Positions 27,026 to 37,626 are shown, counted from the stretch's first letter. The stretch is 64,000 nucleotides of DNA from Maribacter antarcticus DSM 21422 (GCF_000621125.1 NZ_KK211214.1:202541-266540), one strand, 5' to 3'. The notes: generated by a model not told the origin, from the letters alone. Made by a program: numbers and translations.

Positions 27026-30000
27026 TTGAAATCAGGGGCAATCAATAATCTTAAAACATTTTTTAAGTATCTTTTTCTAATCTTATTTGTTTTTGGATCC
27101 ATAGAAGCATCTATGGCCCAAGAAACAGATGAACAGGAAGTAGATTCTGTGAAAACCGGATATGAACTAGGGCGTATTGCTCTGGAAAATCCTGAGAGTA
27201 TCGTTTCTAGATACCTTTATGATGCTAAGTTAGATCGGTACGTCTACAATGAAAAAATTGGAAATTTCGATATAGGATATCCAATTATCCTCACACCAGA
27301 ACAATATTATGATCTGATTAAAAAAGAGGGTATCAAATCTTACTTTAAGGAAAAGTCAGATGCCTACTCCGGGAAAAAGCAAGGAAGCGAGGAAGCACGA
27401 CGAAATTTACTACCCAATTTTTATGTAAATAATGATTTCTTCCAATCCGTATTCGGAGGGAATACCATAGAGGTGATACCGCAGGGTTCCGTAGCTATGG
27501 ATTTGGGCGTTATTTGGCAAAAGAATGATAACCCATCACTTTCACCAAGGAACAGAACCAACTTATCTTTTGATTTTGATCAGCGCATAAGTTTAAGTAT
27601 GCTTGGAAAAATAGGCGAGCGTTTGCAGGTAAATGCCAACTATGATACTGAGGCTACTTTCGATTTTCAGAATATCGTAAAGTTGGATTATACCCCTACC
27701 GAGGACGATATTCTTCAAAAAATTGAAGTAGGTAACGTAAATATGCCTTTAAATAGTTCACTTATACAAGGTGCACAGAGCTTGTTTGGGGTAAAGACGC
27801 AACTCCAATTTGGTAAAACAATGGTCACCGCAGTTTTCTCCGAACAGCGTTCCCAGAATAATACGGTAGTGGCACAAGGTGGTGGTACATTAAATGAATT
27901 TAATATTACCGCTTTAGATTATGATGAGGACAAACACTTTTTCTTAGCGCATTATTTTAGGGATAATTACGATAGGGCGCTGGAAACCTACCCTTACATA
28001 CAAAGCCAGGTGCAGATTACTAGATTAGAGGTTTGGGTAACCAATAGGAGCCAACAAACGCTAAACGTTCGTAATGTAGTGGCTTTTCAAGATTTAGGTG
28101 AAGTATTCCAGGAAAAAACAAGGGTAGGGCAAAATGGTGCAGATGCCGCAGGTTTTTTCAATAATACCGTGGATAATCGTCCAAGAAATAACGCCAATGA
28201 TTATGACCCGGAATTGATAGGGGCAGGAGGAGCATTGACTGCGAATATCAGGGATATTGCTACAGTAGAGAATGCGTTTAATCTCGGTAGTTTTACATCA
28301 GGGTATAGACCTAACCAAGGATTTGACTATGCTATTTTGGAGAATGCCCGAAAGCTGGAGCAGACACGTGATTATACCTTCAATTCGCAATTGGGGTATG
28401 TTTCTTTGAATCAAAGGTTGAGTAATGATGAGGTATTGGCTGTGGCTTTTCAATATACGTTTAAGGGCGAAGTCTTTCAAGTAGGGGAGTTTGCAAATGG
28501 AGGTTTGGATGCTACCACGGTTTCTCAAGGAGCGAATCCTATCATAGAGAATAATACCTTGATTCTTAAATTATTAAAAAGTAACATTACTAATGTCAGC
28601 GATCCTATTTGGGATTTGATGATGAAAAATATTTATGCCACGGGCGCATTCCGATTAAGTCAGGAAGATTTTAAACTTAATATATTGTATTCCGATCCTA
28701 CGCCAAGAAATTATATTACCCCAATAGACGATGGGCCTGGTTCTGGATGGCCCGACGGTTTGGAGGAACGTATCTTATTGGATGTGTTTAATTTGGATAG
28801 GTTGAACGTATATAATGATTTACAACCAGGAGGTGATGGATTTTTTGATTTTTATCCAGGTATTACAGTTGATACCCAAGGCGGACGTATTGTCTTTACC
28901 AAAGTGGAACCCTTTGGAGAGTACTTGTTCGAAACCTTAGAGAACGGTAATGCTGGTCAGTATAATATGCCATCTGCCTATAATCCTAATCAAGACCAGT
29001 ATGTATTTAGGGATATGTATGAGCTTACCAAGGCGGCGGCACTACAAGATCCAGAGAAAAATAAATTTATTTTAAAAGGACGCTTTAAGGCAGAAGGGAG
29101 TAATGGAATTCCTATTGGAGCCTTCAATGTACCTAGAGGTTCGGTGAGGGTAACGGCAGGTGGTCGTCAATTGCAGGAGGGTATAGATTATACCGTAAAT
29201 TACCAAGCGGGCACAGTACAGCTTTTGGATCCAAGTTTAGAGGCGTCCAATACGCCTATCAATATTTCAGTGGAAAATAATGCCGTTTTCGGGCAACAAA
29301 CACGTCGTTTTACTGGGGTTAACGTAGAGCATCAGTTTAGTAAGAACTTTGTGCTAGGTGGTACCTTGTTAAATTTGAATGAGCGCCCACTTACCCAAAA
29401 ATCGAATTTTGGTATAGAGCCTGTAAACAATACTATTTTTGGTTTAAATAGTAATTTTTCAACCGAAGTTCCTTTTTTGACTCGTATGGTGAACAAGTTA
29501 CCTAATATAGATACTGATATACCTTCTAACGTGTCTATACGAGCAGAGGTTGCTTGGTTAAAGCCAAATTCTCCAAAGAACGCAGATTTTCAAGGAGAGA
29601 CAACAACCTATTTAGATGATTTTGAAGGTGCCCAGACTCTTTTGGATGTTCGCGGTTCTTTGGCGTGGTCTTTAGCTAGTACGCCTTTAGAATTTGCACC
29701 AGGTGGTCAATTGTCGGGTAGCTCACCGGAAGATGCGGCCAACTTGCAGAATGGTTTTGGAAGGGCGAAAATGGCGTGGTATACGATTGACCCTATTTTT
29801 TACACGAACCAACGGCCGGCAGAAATAAGTGATAATGATATCTCTACCAACCCTACAAGAAGGGTTTTTATCGATGAAGTCTTTCCGCAAGTAGATATCG
29901 CCCAAGGTCAAACTACGGTGCAAGGGACTTTGGATATGGCCTATTACCCCAATGCAAAAGGACCTTATAATAATAACGCAAATTTTGATACGGCCGCGCC

Positions 30001-33000
30001 AAGTGAAAAGTGGGGTGGTATTATGCGATCTTTGAGCAGTACAAATTTTGAGCAGACCAACGTAGAGTTCGTTCAGTTTTGGGTCTTAGATCCATATGTA
30101 GACGGGGAAGCAACCAGCGCAGGAGAATTGGTTTTAAACCTAGGAAACATCTCGGAGGATATTTTACGCGATGGGAAAAAACAATATGAAAACGGACTTC
30201 CTGGAGTAGAAAGTAATGATTTTATTGCACCTACAGCATGGGGAGAGGTTCCTGCTACCCAATCATTGGTTTATGCCTTTGATGCCAGTGAGCCTAATCG
30301 TGCCTTACAGGATATTGGGCTTGATGGTCTTAACGATGCAGCGGAACAGGCTATTTATGACAGCAACCCCGGCCCAGATCCAGCACTGGATAACTTTCAG
30401 TATTACTTGAACCGCGAAGGTGGAATTTTAGAACGATATTTTGATTTTAATAATCCTGATGGGAATTCGCCAGTGCAGGTGACCAATACAAATAGGGGGT
30501 CGACAACCTTACCGGATGTTGAAGATATAGATAGAGATTTAACTATGAATACGGTAAATAGTTACTACGAGTACCGTATTGGAATTAAGCCTAATACCAC
30601 TATTAACGATAAGTATGTAACCGATATCAAAGAAGGGACTACGCCCGAACTTCCTAACGGAGATCAGCTCAATAGAAGATGGATACAGTATAAAATCCCG
30701 TTGAGTGATTTTACAGATGCCGTTGGTGGAATTACGGATTTTAGGTCCATTAGTTTTATGCGTATGTATATGACGGGATTCAACAACCCTACCGTACTCC
30801 GCTTTGCTACTCTAGATTTGGTGCGTGGCGATTGGCGTACGTATACCAAGACACTTCAGGATAAGACTATAGATGATAATCCTGCGGATGACGGAACAAC
30901 TTTGGACGTAAATACGGTAAATATTGAAGAGAACAACAGTCGGCTTCCTATCCCTTATGTTTTACCACCAGGTGTGGCCAGAGAACAATTAAACAATAAT
31001 AACACCATTATTAGACAGAACGAGCAGTCCCTTTCACTATTGGTGGAAGATTTAGAGGCGCAAGATGCAAGAGGGGTTTTTAAGAATTTGAATATCGATA
31101 TCCGTCAATACAAAAACCTTAAGATGTTTATGCATGCGGAAAAAATAGTGGATAGCGATTATGCAGATAGTTCCACCCCTTTGGTTGGGTTCCTGCGTTT
31201 TGGAACTGATTTCTCGCAGAATTTTTATCAAGTTGAACTTCCGCTGCAGTTTACTCCGTTTGGAGCCGCTTCGGAAAGCGAGATATGGCCAGAGGTAAAC
31301 GAAATGAACATTAGCCTTAGCGATTTGAACAAGGTAAAATCCTTATGGATTCAGAGTGGGGATTTAAGCGAGGTCCGTTTCTTTGAGGTTGAGAATGGCG
31401 AAGTGTTCCCTGTGAATGAATTCGATATCCGTACTCCAGGAAGAGTGCGTATAGGGTTACGGGGAAACCCATCTTTGGGAAGTATCCGAAGTATTATGGT
31501 GGGGATAAAGAACCAAGATAATTTACCTGCACGAGGCGAGGTTTGGTTCAATGAGCTGCGGTTGGCAGGTTTGGATAATAATGGTGGTTGGGCTGCAGTT
31601 GCGGCAATAGATGCCAACATAGCTGATTTTGCAAATATGACCGCTACAGGTAGTACCAGTACATCTGGTTTTGGAACTATTGATCAAATGCCAAATGAAC
31701 GCGCCAGAGAAGATGCCGTTTCATATGACTTGGTAACCAATATAAATGTGGGTCAATTACTGCCAAAAAAATGGGGCATACAATTACCTTTCAATTATGG
31801 TATTTCCGAGCAGATTATAACCCCGGAATTTGACCCTGTTTACGATGATTTAAAATTAGACGACTTAATCGATGCCGCACCTGATCAGGAAGCTGCAGAC
31901 GAAATAAGGGAGCAAGCAGAGGATTACACCAAAAGAACGAGTATCAATTTAATAGGAGTTCGTAAGGATAGAGGGCAGGAAGCAGATGAAAATTTCTATG
32001 ATATAGAGAACTTCACCTTCAATTATTCCTACAACGAAACAGATCATAGGGATTTTGAGATTGCCAAATTACGAGATCAAAGTGTGAATACTGGTTTTGT
32101 GTATGCCCATAGTTTTAAGCCACTTGAAATAGCACCTTTTGCTAAGAAAGATTCTTTGTTTAACGGCGCATACTGGAAATGGTTAAAAGAATTGAATCTT
32201 AATTTATTGCCAGCGAGTATTTCCTTGAATTCCAATATCAATAGGCAGTTCAATGCCCAACGTTTCAGGGATGTTCGGGAAGAGGGTGTTGATCGTTTGG
32301 AGCTTCCGGAATTACAACAGCGTAATTACTTGTTTAATTGGCAATATGCCCTAAACTATAATTTAACGAAGTCACTTCGTTTGAATTTGACGGCTTCCAA
32401 CAATAATATTGTACGAAACTATTTTAACGAAAACGAGGCTGTTGATTCTAGAGACAGAATAGATCAGGCATTAGAACTATGGGACGGATTTTTTGATATA
32501 GGTGAGCCGAATAGGCACTCCCAAGAAATGCAGTTGAACTATGAGATACCCTTTGCTAAGATACCGGCTTTGGACTTTATAAGTGCACAGTATAGCTATA
32601 CCGGTAATTTTGATTGGCAACGCGGCGGTGATGCCCTTAGGGAGGTTGTAGGAAGTGATATCAACACCATCCAGAACGCAAACACGCATAACCTTACAGC
32701 ATCGATGACTATGCAGAAGTTTTATGACTTTATAGGACTTAAGAAGCGTAAAGGTGGTGCTTTAGGAAGCAAGACTAAGTCTAAGAGAGGGAATCTAGGG
32801 CTAGCAGCAGATGCCGAAGAGAAAGTTGAGAAAAAGTCAAGCGCCCTGTTTAATACCTTGGTAGATGTGGTGACCATGGTAAAGCGACTGAACATAAATT
32901 ATAACGAGAGTAATGGAACAGTGCTGCCTGGGTACACGCAATCTATTGGTTTTATAGGCACCTCAAGACCCTCTTTAGGTTTTGTTTTTGGTAGCCAGTC

Positions 33001-34189
33001 GGATATTCGTTTTGAAGCGGCCAGAAATGGTTGGTTGACTACCTTCCCGGAGTTTAATGAACAGTTTATTCAACGTACCAATACCCAGTTGAATATTACA
33101 GCCACGGCTCAGCCCACCAGAGATTTAACTATAGATTTAGTTGCAGATAGGCAGTTTTCGGAGAGCTATCAAGAGAACTTTAATGTAGATGTAACTGCAG
33201 ACGAGCCCTATAACCTACAATTGGGAAACAATTTTGGAAGTTTTAGCATCTCTACCGTTATGATTGGTACGGCCTTTAGTAGAAGTGATGAATTTGATTC
33301 TGAGACCTTTGAGCAGTTTAAGGCTAACCGATTGACCATTGCTAATCGTTTGGTTTCCGATAGAGGAGAAGATCCTGGAACCTTGGATGAAGATGGTTTT
33401 CCGCAACGATATGGGAAGACGCAACAAGAGGTCTTGTTGCCTGCATTTTTTGCCGCCTATAGTGGACAGAGCGGGGATAGGGTGAATCTAGATGCGTTTC
33501 GGGATATTCCTATTCCGAACTGGAATATCAAGTATACAGGATTGATGAAGAGTAAGTTCTTTAAAAAGAGATTCAAGCGCTTTTCGGTACAACATGGGTA
33601 TCGCTCATCGTACAGCATTAACTCCTTTCAAACTAATTTGGAAAAAGAGAATGGTACTATTGATGTGGAGACTGGAGATGTTTTGCCTGATAATATTATT
33701 AATAACGTGGTCATGGTAGATGGCTTCAACCCGTTGGTTCGAGTCGATTTTGAGATGAAAAATTCAGTAAGTGTATTGGCAGAAGTTAGAACGGATAGGG
33801 CTTTGTCTTTAAGTTTTGATAATAATCTAATGACTGAAATAAACGGAACGGACTATACCGTTGGGTTGGGCTATCGCATTAAAGATGTGAAACTAGTGAC
33901 CAATATTGGTGGAAATAAGACTCGTTTAAAAGGTGATTTAAACCTAAAGGCAGACATTACTTTACGGGATAATATCACCATTATCAGAAACTTGGATATC
34001 GATAATAATCAGATTACTTCTGGCCAAAATCTATTATCGGTTAAGTTTACTGCAGATTACGCTTTAAGCAAGCAATTAAATGCACTGTTCTTTTATGATC
34101 ATTCTTTTTCTCAGTTCGCTGTATCTACGGCGTTCCCACAAACTACAATCAATGCAGGGTTTACGCTCAGGTATAATTTTGGTAATTAA
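27026..34189 (+). CDS. sprA: Cell-surface/type IX secretion translocon protein SprA
   Basis: SprA is the giant outer-membrane beta-barrel that forms the protein-conducting channel of the type IX secretion system and is required for gliding in Flavobacterium. The length of 2,387 residues matches the family (about 2,400). It starts with a signal peptide (about residues 1-31, ending ASMAQ), and shows SprA sequence throughout, with Asn-rich extracellular segments and amphipathic strands up to a C-terminal FTLRYNFGN. The start is TTG at 27026: the first in-frame ATG (codon 30) would remove the signal peptide. Client adhesins are not adjacent, but a PorP/SprF-like gene is at 56.4 kb. Confidence 0.96.
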   Translation: MKSGAINNLKTFFKYLFLILFVFGSIEASMAQETDEQEVDSVKTGYELGRIALENPESIVSRYLYDAKLDRYVYNEKIGNFDIGYPIILTPEQYYDLIKKEGIKSYFKEKSDAYSGKKQGSEEARRNLLPNFYVNNDFFQSVFGGNTIEVIPQGSVAMDLGVIWQKNDNPSLSPRNRTNLSFDFDQRISLSMLGKIGERLQVNANYDTEATFDFQNIVKLDYTPTEDDILQKIEVGNVNMPLNSSLIQGAQSLFGVKTQLQFGKTMVTAVFSEQRSQNNTVVAQGGGTLNEFNITALDYDEDKHFFLAHYFRDNYDRALETYPYIQSQVQITRLEVWVTNRSQQTLNVRNVVAFQDLGEVFQEKTRVGQNGADAAGFFNNTVDNRPRNNANDYDPELIGAGGALTANIRDIATVENAFNLGSFTSGYRPNQGFDYAILENARKLEQTRDYTFNSQLGYVSLNQRLSNDEVLAVAFQYTFKGEVFQVGEFANGGLDATTVSQGANPIIENNTLILKLLKSNITNVSDPIWDLMMKNIYATGAFRLSQEDFKLNILYSDPTPRNYITPIDDGPGSGWPDGLEERILLDVFNLDRLNVYNDLQPGGDGFFDFYPGITVDTQGGRIVFTKVEPFGEYLFETLENGNAGQYNMPSAYNPNQDQYVFRDMYELTKAAALQDPEKNKFILKGRFKAEGSNGIPIGAFNVPRGSVRVTAGGRQLQEGIDYTVNYQAGTVQLLDPSLEASNTPINISVENNAVFGQQTRRFTGVNVEHQFSKNFVLGGTLLNLNERPLTQKSNFGIEPVNNTIFGLNSNFSTEVPFLTRMVNKLPNIDTDIPSNVSIRAEVAWLKPNSPKNADFQGETTTYLDDFEGAQTLLDVRGSLAWSLASTPLEFAPGGQLSGSSPEDAANLQNGFGRAKMAWYTIDPIFYTNQRPAEISDNDISTNPTRRVFIDEVFPQVDIAQGQTTVQGTLDMAYYPNAKGPYNNNANFDTAAPSEKWGGIMRSLSSTNFEQTNVEFVQFWVLDPYVDGEATSAGELVLNLGNISEDILRDGKKQYENGLPGVESNDFIAPTAWGEVPATQSLVYAFDASEPNRALQDIGLDGLNDAAEQAIYDSNPGPDPALDNFQYYLNREGGILERYFDFNNPDGNSPVQVTNTNRGSTTLPDVEDIDRDLTMNTVNSYYEYRIGIKPNTTINDKYVTDIKEGTTPELPNGDQLNRRWIQYKIPLSDFTDAVGGITDFRSISFMRMYMTGFNNPTVLRFATLDLVRGDWRTYTKTLQDKTIDDNPADDGTTLDVNTVNIEENNSRLPIPYVLPPGVAREQLNNNNTIIRQNEQSLSLLVEDLEAQDARGVFKNLNIDIRQYKNLKMFMHAEKIVDSDYADSSTPLVGFLRFGTDFSQNFYQVELPLQFTPFGAASESEIWPEVNEMNISLSDLNKVKSLWIQSGDLSEVRFFEVENGEVFPVNEFDIRTPGRVRIGLRGNPSLGSIRSIMVGIKNQDNLPARGEVWFNELRLAGLDNNGGWAAVAAIDANIADFANMTATGSTSTSGFGTIDQMPNERAREDAVSYDLVTNINVGQLLPKKWGIQLPFNYGISEQIITPEFDPVYDDLKLDDLIDAAPDQEAADEIREQAEDYTKRTSINLIGVRKDRGQEADENFYDIENFTFNYSYNETDHRDFEIAKLRDQSVNTGFVYAHSFKPLEIAPFAKKDSLFNGAYWKWLKELNLNLLPASISLNSNINRQFNAQRFRDVREEGVDRLELPELQQRNYLFNWQYALNYNLTKSLRLNLTASNNNIVRNYFNENEAVDSRDRIDQALELWDGFFDIGEPNRHSQEMQLNYEIPFAKIPALDFISAQYSYTGNFDWQRGGDALREVVGSDINTIQNANTHNLTASMTMQKFYDFIGLKKRKGGALGSKTKSKRGNLGLAADAEEKVEKKSSALFNTLVDVVTMVKRLNINYNESNGTVLPGYTQSIGFIGTSRPSLGFVFGSQSDIRFEAARNGWLTTFPEFNEQFIQRTNTQLNITATAQPTRDLTIDLVADRQFSESYQENFNVDVTADEPYNLQLGNNFGSFSISTVMIGTAFSRSDEFDSETFEQFKANRLTIANRLVSDRGEDPGTLDEDGFPQRYGKTQQEVLLPAFFAAYSGQSGDRVNLDAFRDIPIPNWNIKYTGLMKSKFFKKRFKRFSVQHGYRSSYSINSFQTNLEKENGTIDVETGDVLPDNIINNVVMVDGFNPLVRVDFEMKNSVSVLAEVRTDRALSLSFDNNLMTEINGTDYTVGLGYRIKDVKLVTNIGGNKTRLKGDLNLKADITLRDNITIIRNLDIDNNQITSGQNLLSVKFTADYALSKQLNALFFYDHSFSQFAVSTAFPQTTINAGFTLRYNFGN

Positions 34190-34331
34190 GAGATTAGTGC
34201 CTTAGGCTTTGAGTACTTTCTAGTATATCGCTATAGTTGCTCAACCACACTTCTTATCTCCGATTTAATATTACCTTTCCTAATTGCTTAGCTGCGCATT
34301 TAATCAAATAGTGTAGAAGTGTCCACGTTTT

Positions 34332-34363
34332 TTTGAAAACCTTTAGAGAATCGTTTACATTTG
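34332..34363 (+). promoter_or_regulatory. Promoter of gcvH (Bacteroidota -33/-7)
   Basis: TTTG at 34332-34335 and TACATTTG at 34356-34363 are separated by 20 bases, close to the typical Bacteroidota spacing. The -7 box ends 22 bases before the gcvH ATG. This is one of the two best promoter matches in the window. Confidence 0.65.
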
Positions 34364-34385
34364 TTATATATCTAATAGCAGAATA

Positions 34386-34766
34386 ATGAATATACCAGCA
34401 GAATTAAAGTATACGAAAGACCACGAGTGGATTAGAATCGAAGGAGATGTCGCCACGGTTGGCATTACCGACTTTGCACAAAGCGAATTAGGTGATATTG
34501 TTTATGTAGAGGTTGATACCCTTGACGAGGTATTGGAAAAGGAAGCCATTTTTGGAACAGTGGAAGCTGTGAAAACGGTATCCGATTTGTTTTTGCCTTT
34601 ATCAGGTGAAATTATCGAGTTCAATGAAAGCTTGGAAGATGAGCCGGAGGTTGTAAATTCCGACGCATATGGAAAAGGATGGATGGTTAAAATAAAGTTC
34701 AGTAATCCAGCGGAGTTAAGTGAACTTTTGAGCGACGTGGATTACAAAGAATTGATTGGTGGTTAA
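34386..34766 (+). CDS. gcvH: Glycine cleavage system H protein
   Basis: Lipoyl carrier that shuttles the aminomethyl group between the P and T proteins of the glycine cleavage system. The 126-residue protein has the usual length and the lipoylation site [11 protein letters not shown] with Lys63. No other gcv genes are near, common in Bacteroidota. The last few codons overlap or abut the start of the downstream VanZ-like gene, suggesting translational coupling. Confidence 0.97.
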   Translation: MNIPAELKYTKDHEWIRIEGDVATVGITDFAQSELGDIVYVEVDTLDEVLEKEAIFGTVEAVKTVSDLFLPLSGEIIEFNESLEDEPEVVNSDAYGKGWMVKIKFSNPAELSELLSDVDYKELIGG

Positions 34767-35154
34767 AGCCTTTTTCTTTACTATATTATTTGTAAGTTGG
34801 TTAGTGTTTATAACATTTTTAAGCTTATTTTTTTTTACTGGAGAAATGAGTGTGCCAAGGTTAAACATACCTCATATAGATAAAATAGTCCATTTTTTAT
34901 TTTACTTTATTTTTGTTGTTTTAGGTGTTAAAGCTGTAAGGGAAATCTTTAAAGTGAATTTAGAACTAAAAAAAGTTTTATTATATACTGTGACTTTTGC
35001 ATGTTCCTATGGCATAATTATTGAACTTTTGCAATATGCATTTACAGAGAGCAGACAAGGTGATATTTTGGATGTTTTAGCCAATTCCATGGGGGCATTA
35101 GCAGGGATGTTCCTTGTTAAGCGCCTAGTTTTCAAGGGTTGGTCGTTAAAATGA
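34759..35154 (+). CDS. VanZ-like family membrane protein
   Basis: A 131-residue integral membrane protein with four predicted helices and the VanZ-type motif pattern: [14 protein letters not shown] near the second helix, a polar [22 protein letters not shown] in the third, and ANSMGALAG in the fourth. VanZ-like proteins are named for teicoplanin resistance but most are of unknown function. The start is uncertain: GTG at 34759 or TTG at 34756, both overlapping the end of gcvH by several bases; there is no ATG nearby upstream of the first helix. Confidence 0.82.
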   Translation: MVKAFFFTILFVSWLVFITFLSLFFFTGEMSVPRLNIPHIDKIVHFLFYFIFVVLGVKAVREIFKVNLELKKVLLYTVTFACSYGIIIELLQYAFTESRQGDILDVLANSMGALAGMFLVKRLVFKGWSLK

Positions 35155-35216
35155 AAAGTTTAATTGTATTTTAAGTATTTTATTAGTTAAATTAGCAATT
35201 AATAAATTGTATAGAT

Positions 35217-35921
35217 ATGGAACCAAAAAAGAATCCAAAGGCCGATTTGACAAAAAATAGTAGTCTCTATTTTGTATTGGGTTTAGCTGTGGTGATGCTG
35301 CTAACTTTTGTAGCATTTGAATGGAAAACGTACGACAAGACCAATGAGTACGACACTTCTATGAATGTAGATGATTTGTTGGACGAAGAAGTTCCAATGA
35401 CAGAACAGATTAAAACACCACCACCACCACCACCACCACAAGCTCCTGAAATTATTGAGATAGTTGAGGATGAGGAAGAAGTGGAAGAAACTATTATAGA
35501 ATCTACTGAAACGAGCCAGGATGAAGAAATAATAGCAGTTGATGATGTGGTTGTTGATGAAATGGATGAAGATTTGGATGTTCCTTTTTCCGTAATTGAA
35601 GATGTACCGGTATTCCCTGGTTGTGAAAAGGAGAGTGATAAAAGGGCTTGTTTTAATAAAATGATACAAAAACATATTAGTAAAAACTTCCGTTATCCTG
35701 AAATTGCACAAGAAATGGGAGTTCAGGGGAGAGTTAATATAATGTTTGTTATCCAAAAAGATGGAAGTATTGGTAACGTTAGAATGCGCGGGCCAGATAG
35801 AAATTTAGAAAAGGAAGCAGCTAGGATTATAGGTAAATTGCCTAAGATGACTCCAGGTAAACAAAGGGGAAGAGCGGTACGAGTACCTTTCAGTATTCCA
35901 ATTACTTTTAAATTGCAATAG
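35217..35921 (+). CDS. TonB-like energy transducer
   Basis: Inner-membrane-anchored protein that couples proton-motive force (through ExbB/ExbD) to TonB-dependent outer-membrane receptors. The 234 residues comprise an N-terminal cytoplasmic segment, one membrane helix (about 20-40), a proline run (KTPPPPPPPQAPEI, about 62-76), a highly acidic periplasmic linker (about 77-135) and a TonB C-terminal domain (about 150-234) with FRYPEIAQEMGVQGRVNIMF. A CxxxxxxxxC pair (VFPGCEKESDKRACFNKM) precedes the domain, as in many Bacteroidota TonB paralogues. No exbBD or receptor is adjacent. Confidence 0.93.
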   Translation: MEPKKNPKADLTKNSSLYFVLGLAVVMLLTFVAFEWKTYDKTNEYDTSMNVDDLLDEEVPMTEQIKTPPPPPPPQAPEIIEIVEDEEEVEETIIESTETSQDEEIIAVDDVVVDEMDEDLDVPFSVIEDVPVFPGCEKESDKRACFNKMIQKHISKNFRYPEIAQEMGVQGRVNIMFVIQKDGSIGNVRMRGPDRNLEKEAARIIGKLPKMTPGKQRGRAVRVPFSIPITFKLQ

Positions 35922-35940
35922 ATAGCATCCTATCTAATAT

Positions 35941-35976
35941 AAAAAAATCCCGAACGTATAGCTCGGGATTTTTTTA
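35941..35976. terminator. Intrinsic terminator after the TonB-like gene
   Basis: A seven-A run and TCCCGA pair with TCGGGA and a seven-T run around a nine-base loop. It lies 20 bases after the stop codon. Confidence 0.85.
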
Positions 35977-36090
35977 TATCTAATTTTCGAGTTGCGAGAA
36001 AGTGAATAGCTTCTTTAAAATGACTGCCATGGTGTTTTAAGGAACATGTAGTTCAGAATTCTTAAATAAAACAGAAATAGCTGTATTTGG

Positions 36091-36121
36091 TTGCAGGAAT
36101 ATCCCTTGGAGGTTATCTTTG
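36091..36121 (+). promoter_or_regulatory. Promoter of the ctaB-cox operon
   Basis: TTG at 36091-36093 and TATCTTTG at 36114-36121 are 20 bases apart, matching the Bacteroidota -33/-7 layout. The box ends 19 bases before the ctaB ATG. Confidence 0.6.
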
Positions 36122-36140
36122 TACCCCTATATAAAAGAAG

Positions 36141-37043
36141 ATGAAAACCGTTGTAGGTCAAGCAAAAATCAACTCATTTGCGTTGATTTTTACCGATTTT
36201 AAGGAAATTACCAAGGCAAGGCTAGCGATTAGCGTAGTTTTCTCTTCCGTTGCGGGATATTTTCTTGGGGCCGAACAACTAAGTTTGTACGCTATTCTTT
36301 TATTAGCTTTTGGGGGTTATTGTATGGTAGGCGCAAGTAACGCGTACAACCAGGTTATTGAGCGCGATTTAGATGCCTTAATGAGTCGAACGGAAAATAG
36401 GCCAATTCCGGCAGGCAGAATGTCTGTGAACACCGCTATGGCTATCGCTATCTTTTTAACCGTATTAGGTGTGGTGTCACTATACTTTTTGAACGCCAAA
36501 ACGGCAATGTTCGGTGCTATTTCTATTTTTTTATATACAAGTGTTTACACACCTTTAAAAACCAAAACACCACTAGCTGTATTTGTTGGAGCTTTTCCTG
36601 GTGCCATTCCTTTTATGTTGGGCTGGGTAGCGGCAACGAACGAATTTGGAATTGAGCCTGGGGCTTTGTTTATGATTCAGTTTTTTTGGCAGTTTCCACA
36701 TTTTTGGGCTTTGGGATGGATGTTAGACGACGATTATAAAAAGGGAGGTTTTAAGATGTTGCCTACCGGAAAAAAGGATACAGGTACAGCGTTGCAGATT
36801 ATAATGTATACCATATGGATGATGGTGATTTCGATTATTCCTGCTTTTGGGATTACGGGTAAATTGCAGCTGTCGGTTTCTGCAGCTGTATTAATTTTTA
36901 TTATGGGAGGGGCAATGCTTTTTTTTGCACTTCGTTTGTATACCAAAAGAGATAATGCTTCTGCTAAAAGGTTAATGTTGGCCAGTGTGAGTTATATCAC
37001 ATTGATGCAGATAGTGTATGTAATTGATAAATATATAGGGTAG
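36141..37043 (+). CDS. ctaB: Protoheme IX farnesyltransferase (heme O synthase)
   Basis: UbiA-family prenyltransferase that farnesylates heme B to heme O, the precursor of heme A for the aa3-type oxidase. The 300-residue protein has about eight or nine membrane helices and the conserved Asp-rich loop ASNAYNQVIERDLDALMSRT followed by RPIPAGRM (about 65-92). A second polar loop, LDDDYKKGGFKMLP, lies near 196-209. First gene of the second oxidase locus; the subunit III gene starts 1 base after its stop. The heme A synthase partner (CtaA) is not in the window. Confidence 0.96.
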   Translation: MKTVVGQAKINSFALIFTDFKEITKARLAISVVFSSVAGYFLGAEQLSLYAILLLAFGGYCMVGASNAYNQVIERDLDALMSRTENRPIPAGRMSVNTAMAIAIFLTVLGVVSLYFLNAKTAMFGAISIFLYTSVYTPLKTKTPLAVFVGAFPGAIPFMLGWVAATNEFGIEPGALFMIQFFWQFPHFWALGWMLDDDYKKGGFKMLPTGKKDTGTALQIIMYTIWMMVISIIPAFGITGKLQLSVSAAVLIFIMGGAMLFFALRLYTKRDNASAKRLMLASVSYITLMQIVYVIDKYIG

Positions 37044-37044
37044 A

Positions 37045-37626
37045 ATGGATTTAACACAAGGAACGGTTAAGGAAAAGAAGGATAGGGCGCAACAGATGAT
37101 GCTGTGGTTTGGTATTGTTAGTCTTTTAATGGGTTTTGCCGGTTGGACGAGTGCTTATATTGTAAGTAGTGCACGCGAGGATTGGGCTAGTGATATAAAC
37201 CTTCCGAACGCCTTCTATATTAGTACGGCACTTATTATTATTAGTAGTTTCACGTATATTTTGGCCAATATAGCTGTTAAAAAAGATGATCATAAACAGG
37301 GAACTATTTGGTTGCTCGTAACCCTGGGTTTAGGCCTATCTTTTATCACGTTTCAGTTCGCTGGTTTTTCTGACATGGTAGCTCAAGGGTATTATTTTAC
37401 CGGACCCACGAGCAGTATAAAAATGTCCTATATGTTTTTGATTGCTATGGTGCATATTCTGCATGTAGTAGCAGGTATCATTTCCTTGTTGATTGTGGTT
37501 TACAAACAGAGGAAAGGTAGATACTCGTCACAGGAGTACTTGGGGATAACTCTTGGGGCTACCTTTTGGCACTTTTTAGACCTTTTGTGGGTTTACTTAG
37601 TATTATTTATGACCTTTATGAGATAA
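37045..37626 (+). CDS. Cytochrome c oxidase subunit III (short paralogue)
   Basis: A 193-residue heme-copper oxidase subunit III with five predicted membrane helices, the length of quinol-oxidase or caa3-type five-helix forms. Recognisable parts are MMLWFGIVSLLMGFAGWTSAY near the start and FWHFLDLLWVYLVLF at the end, the subunit III C-terminal helix. Subunit III stabilises subunit I and affects proton uptake. It is coupled to ctaB and followed 98 bases later by a longer subunit III paralogue. Confidence 0.9.
   Translation: MDLTQGTVKEKKDRAQQMMLWFGIVSLLMGFAGWTSAYIVSSAREDWASDINLPNAFYISTALIIISSFTYILANIAVKKDDHKQGTIWLLVTLGLGLSFITFQFAGFSDMVAQGYYFTGPTSSIKMSYMFLIAMVHILHVVAGIISLLIVVYKQRKGRYSSQEYLGITLGATFWHFLDLLWVYLVLFMTFMR

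Noticed and set aside
34190..34385. Possible terminator or small RNA between sprA and gcvH
   Set aside because: Only weak short inverted repeats and no T-run hairpin; the only supported element is the gcvH promoter.
35301..35756. 151-residue minus-strand frame with a run of Trp
   Set aside because: The Trp run is the antisense of the proline-coding CCA tract of the TonB-like protein; not a real gene.
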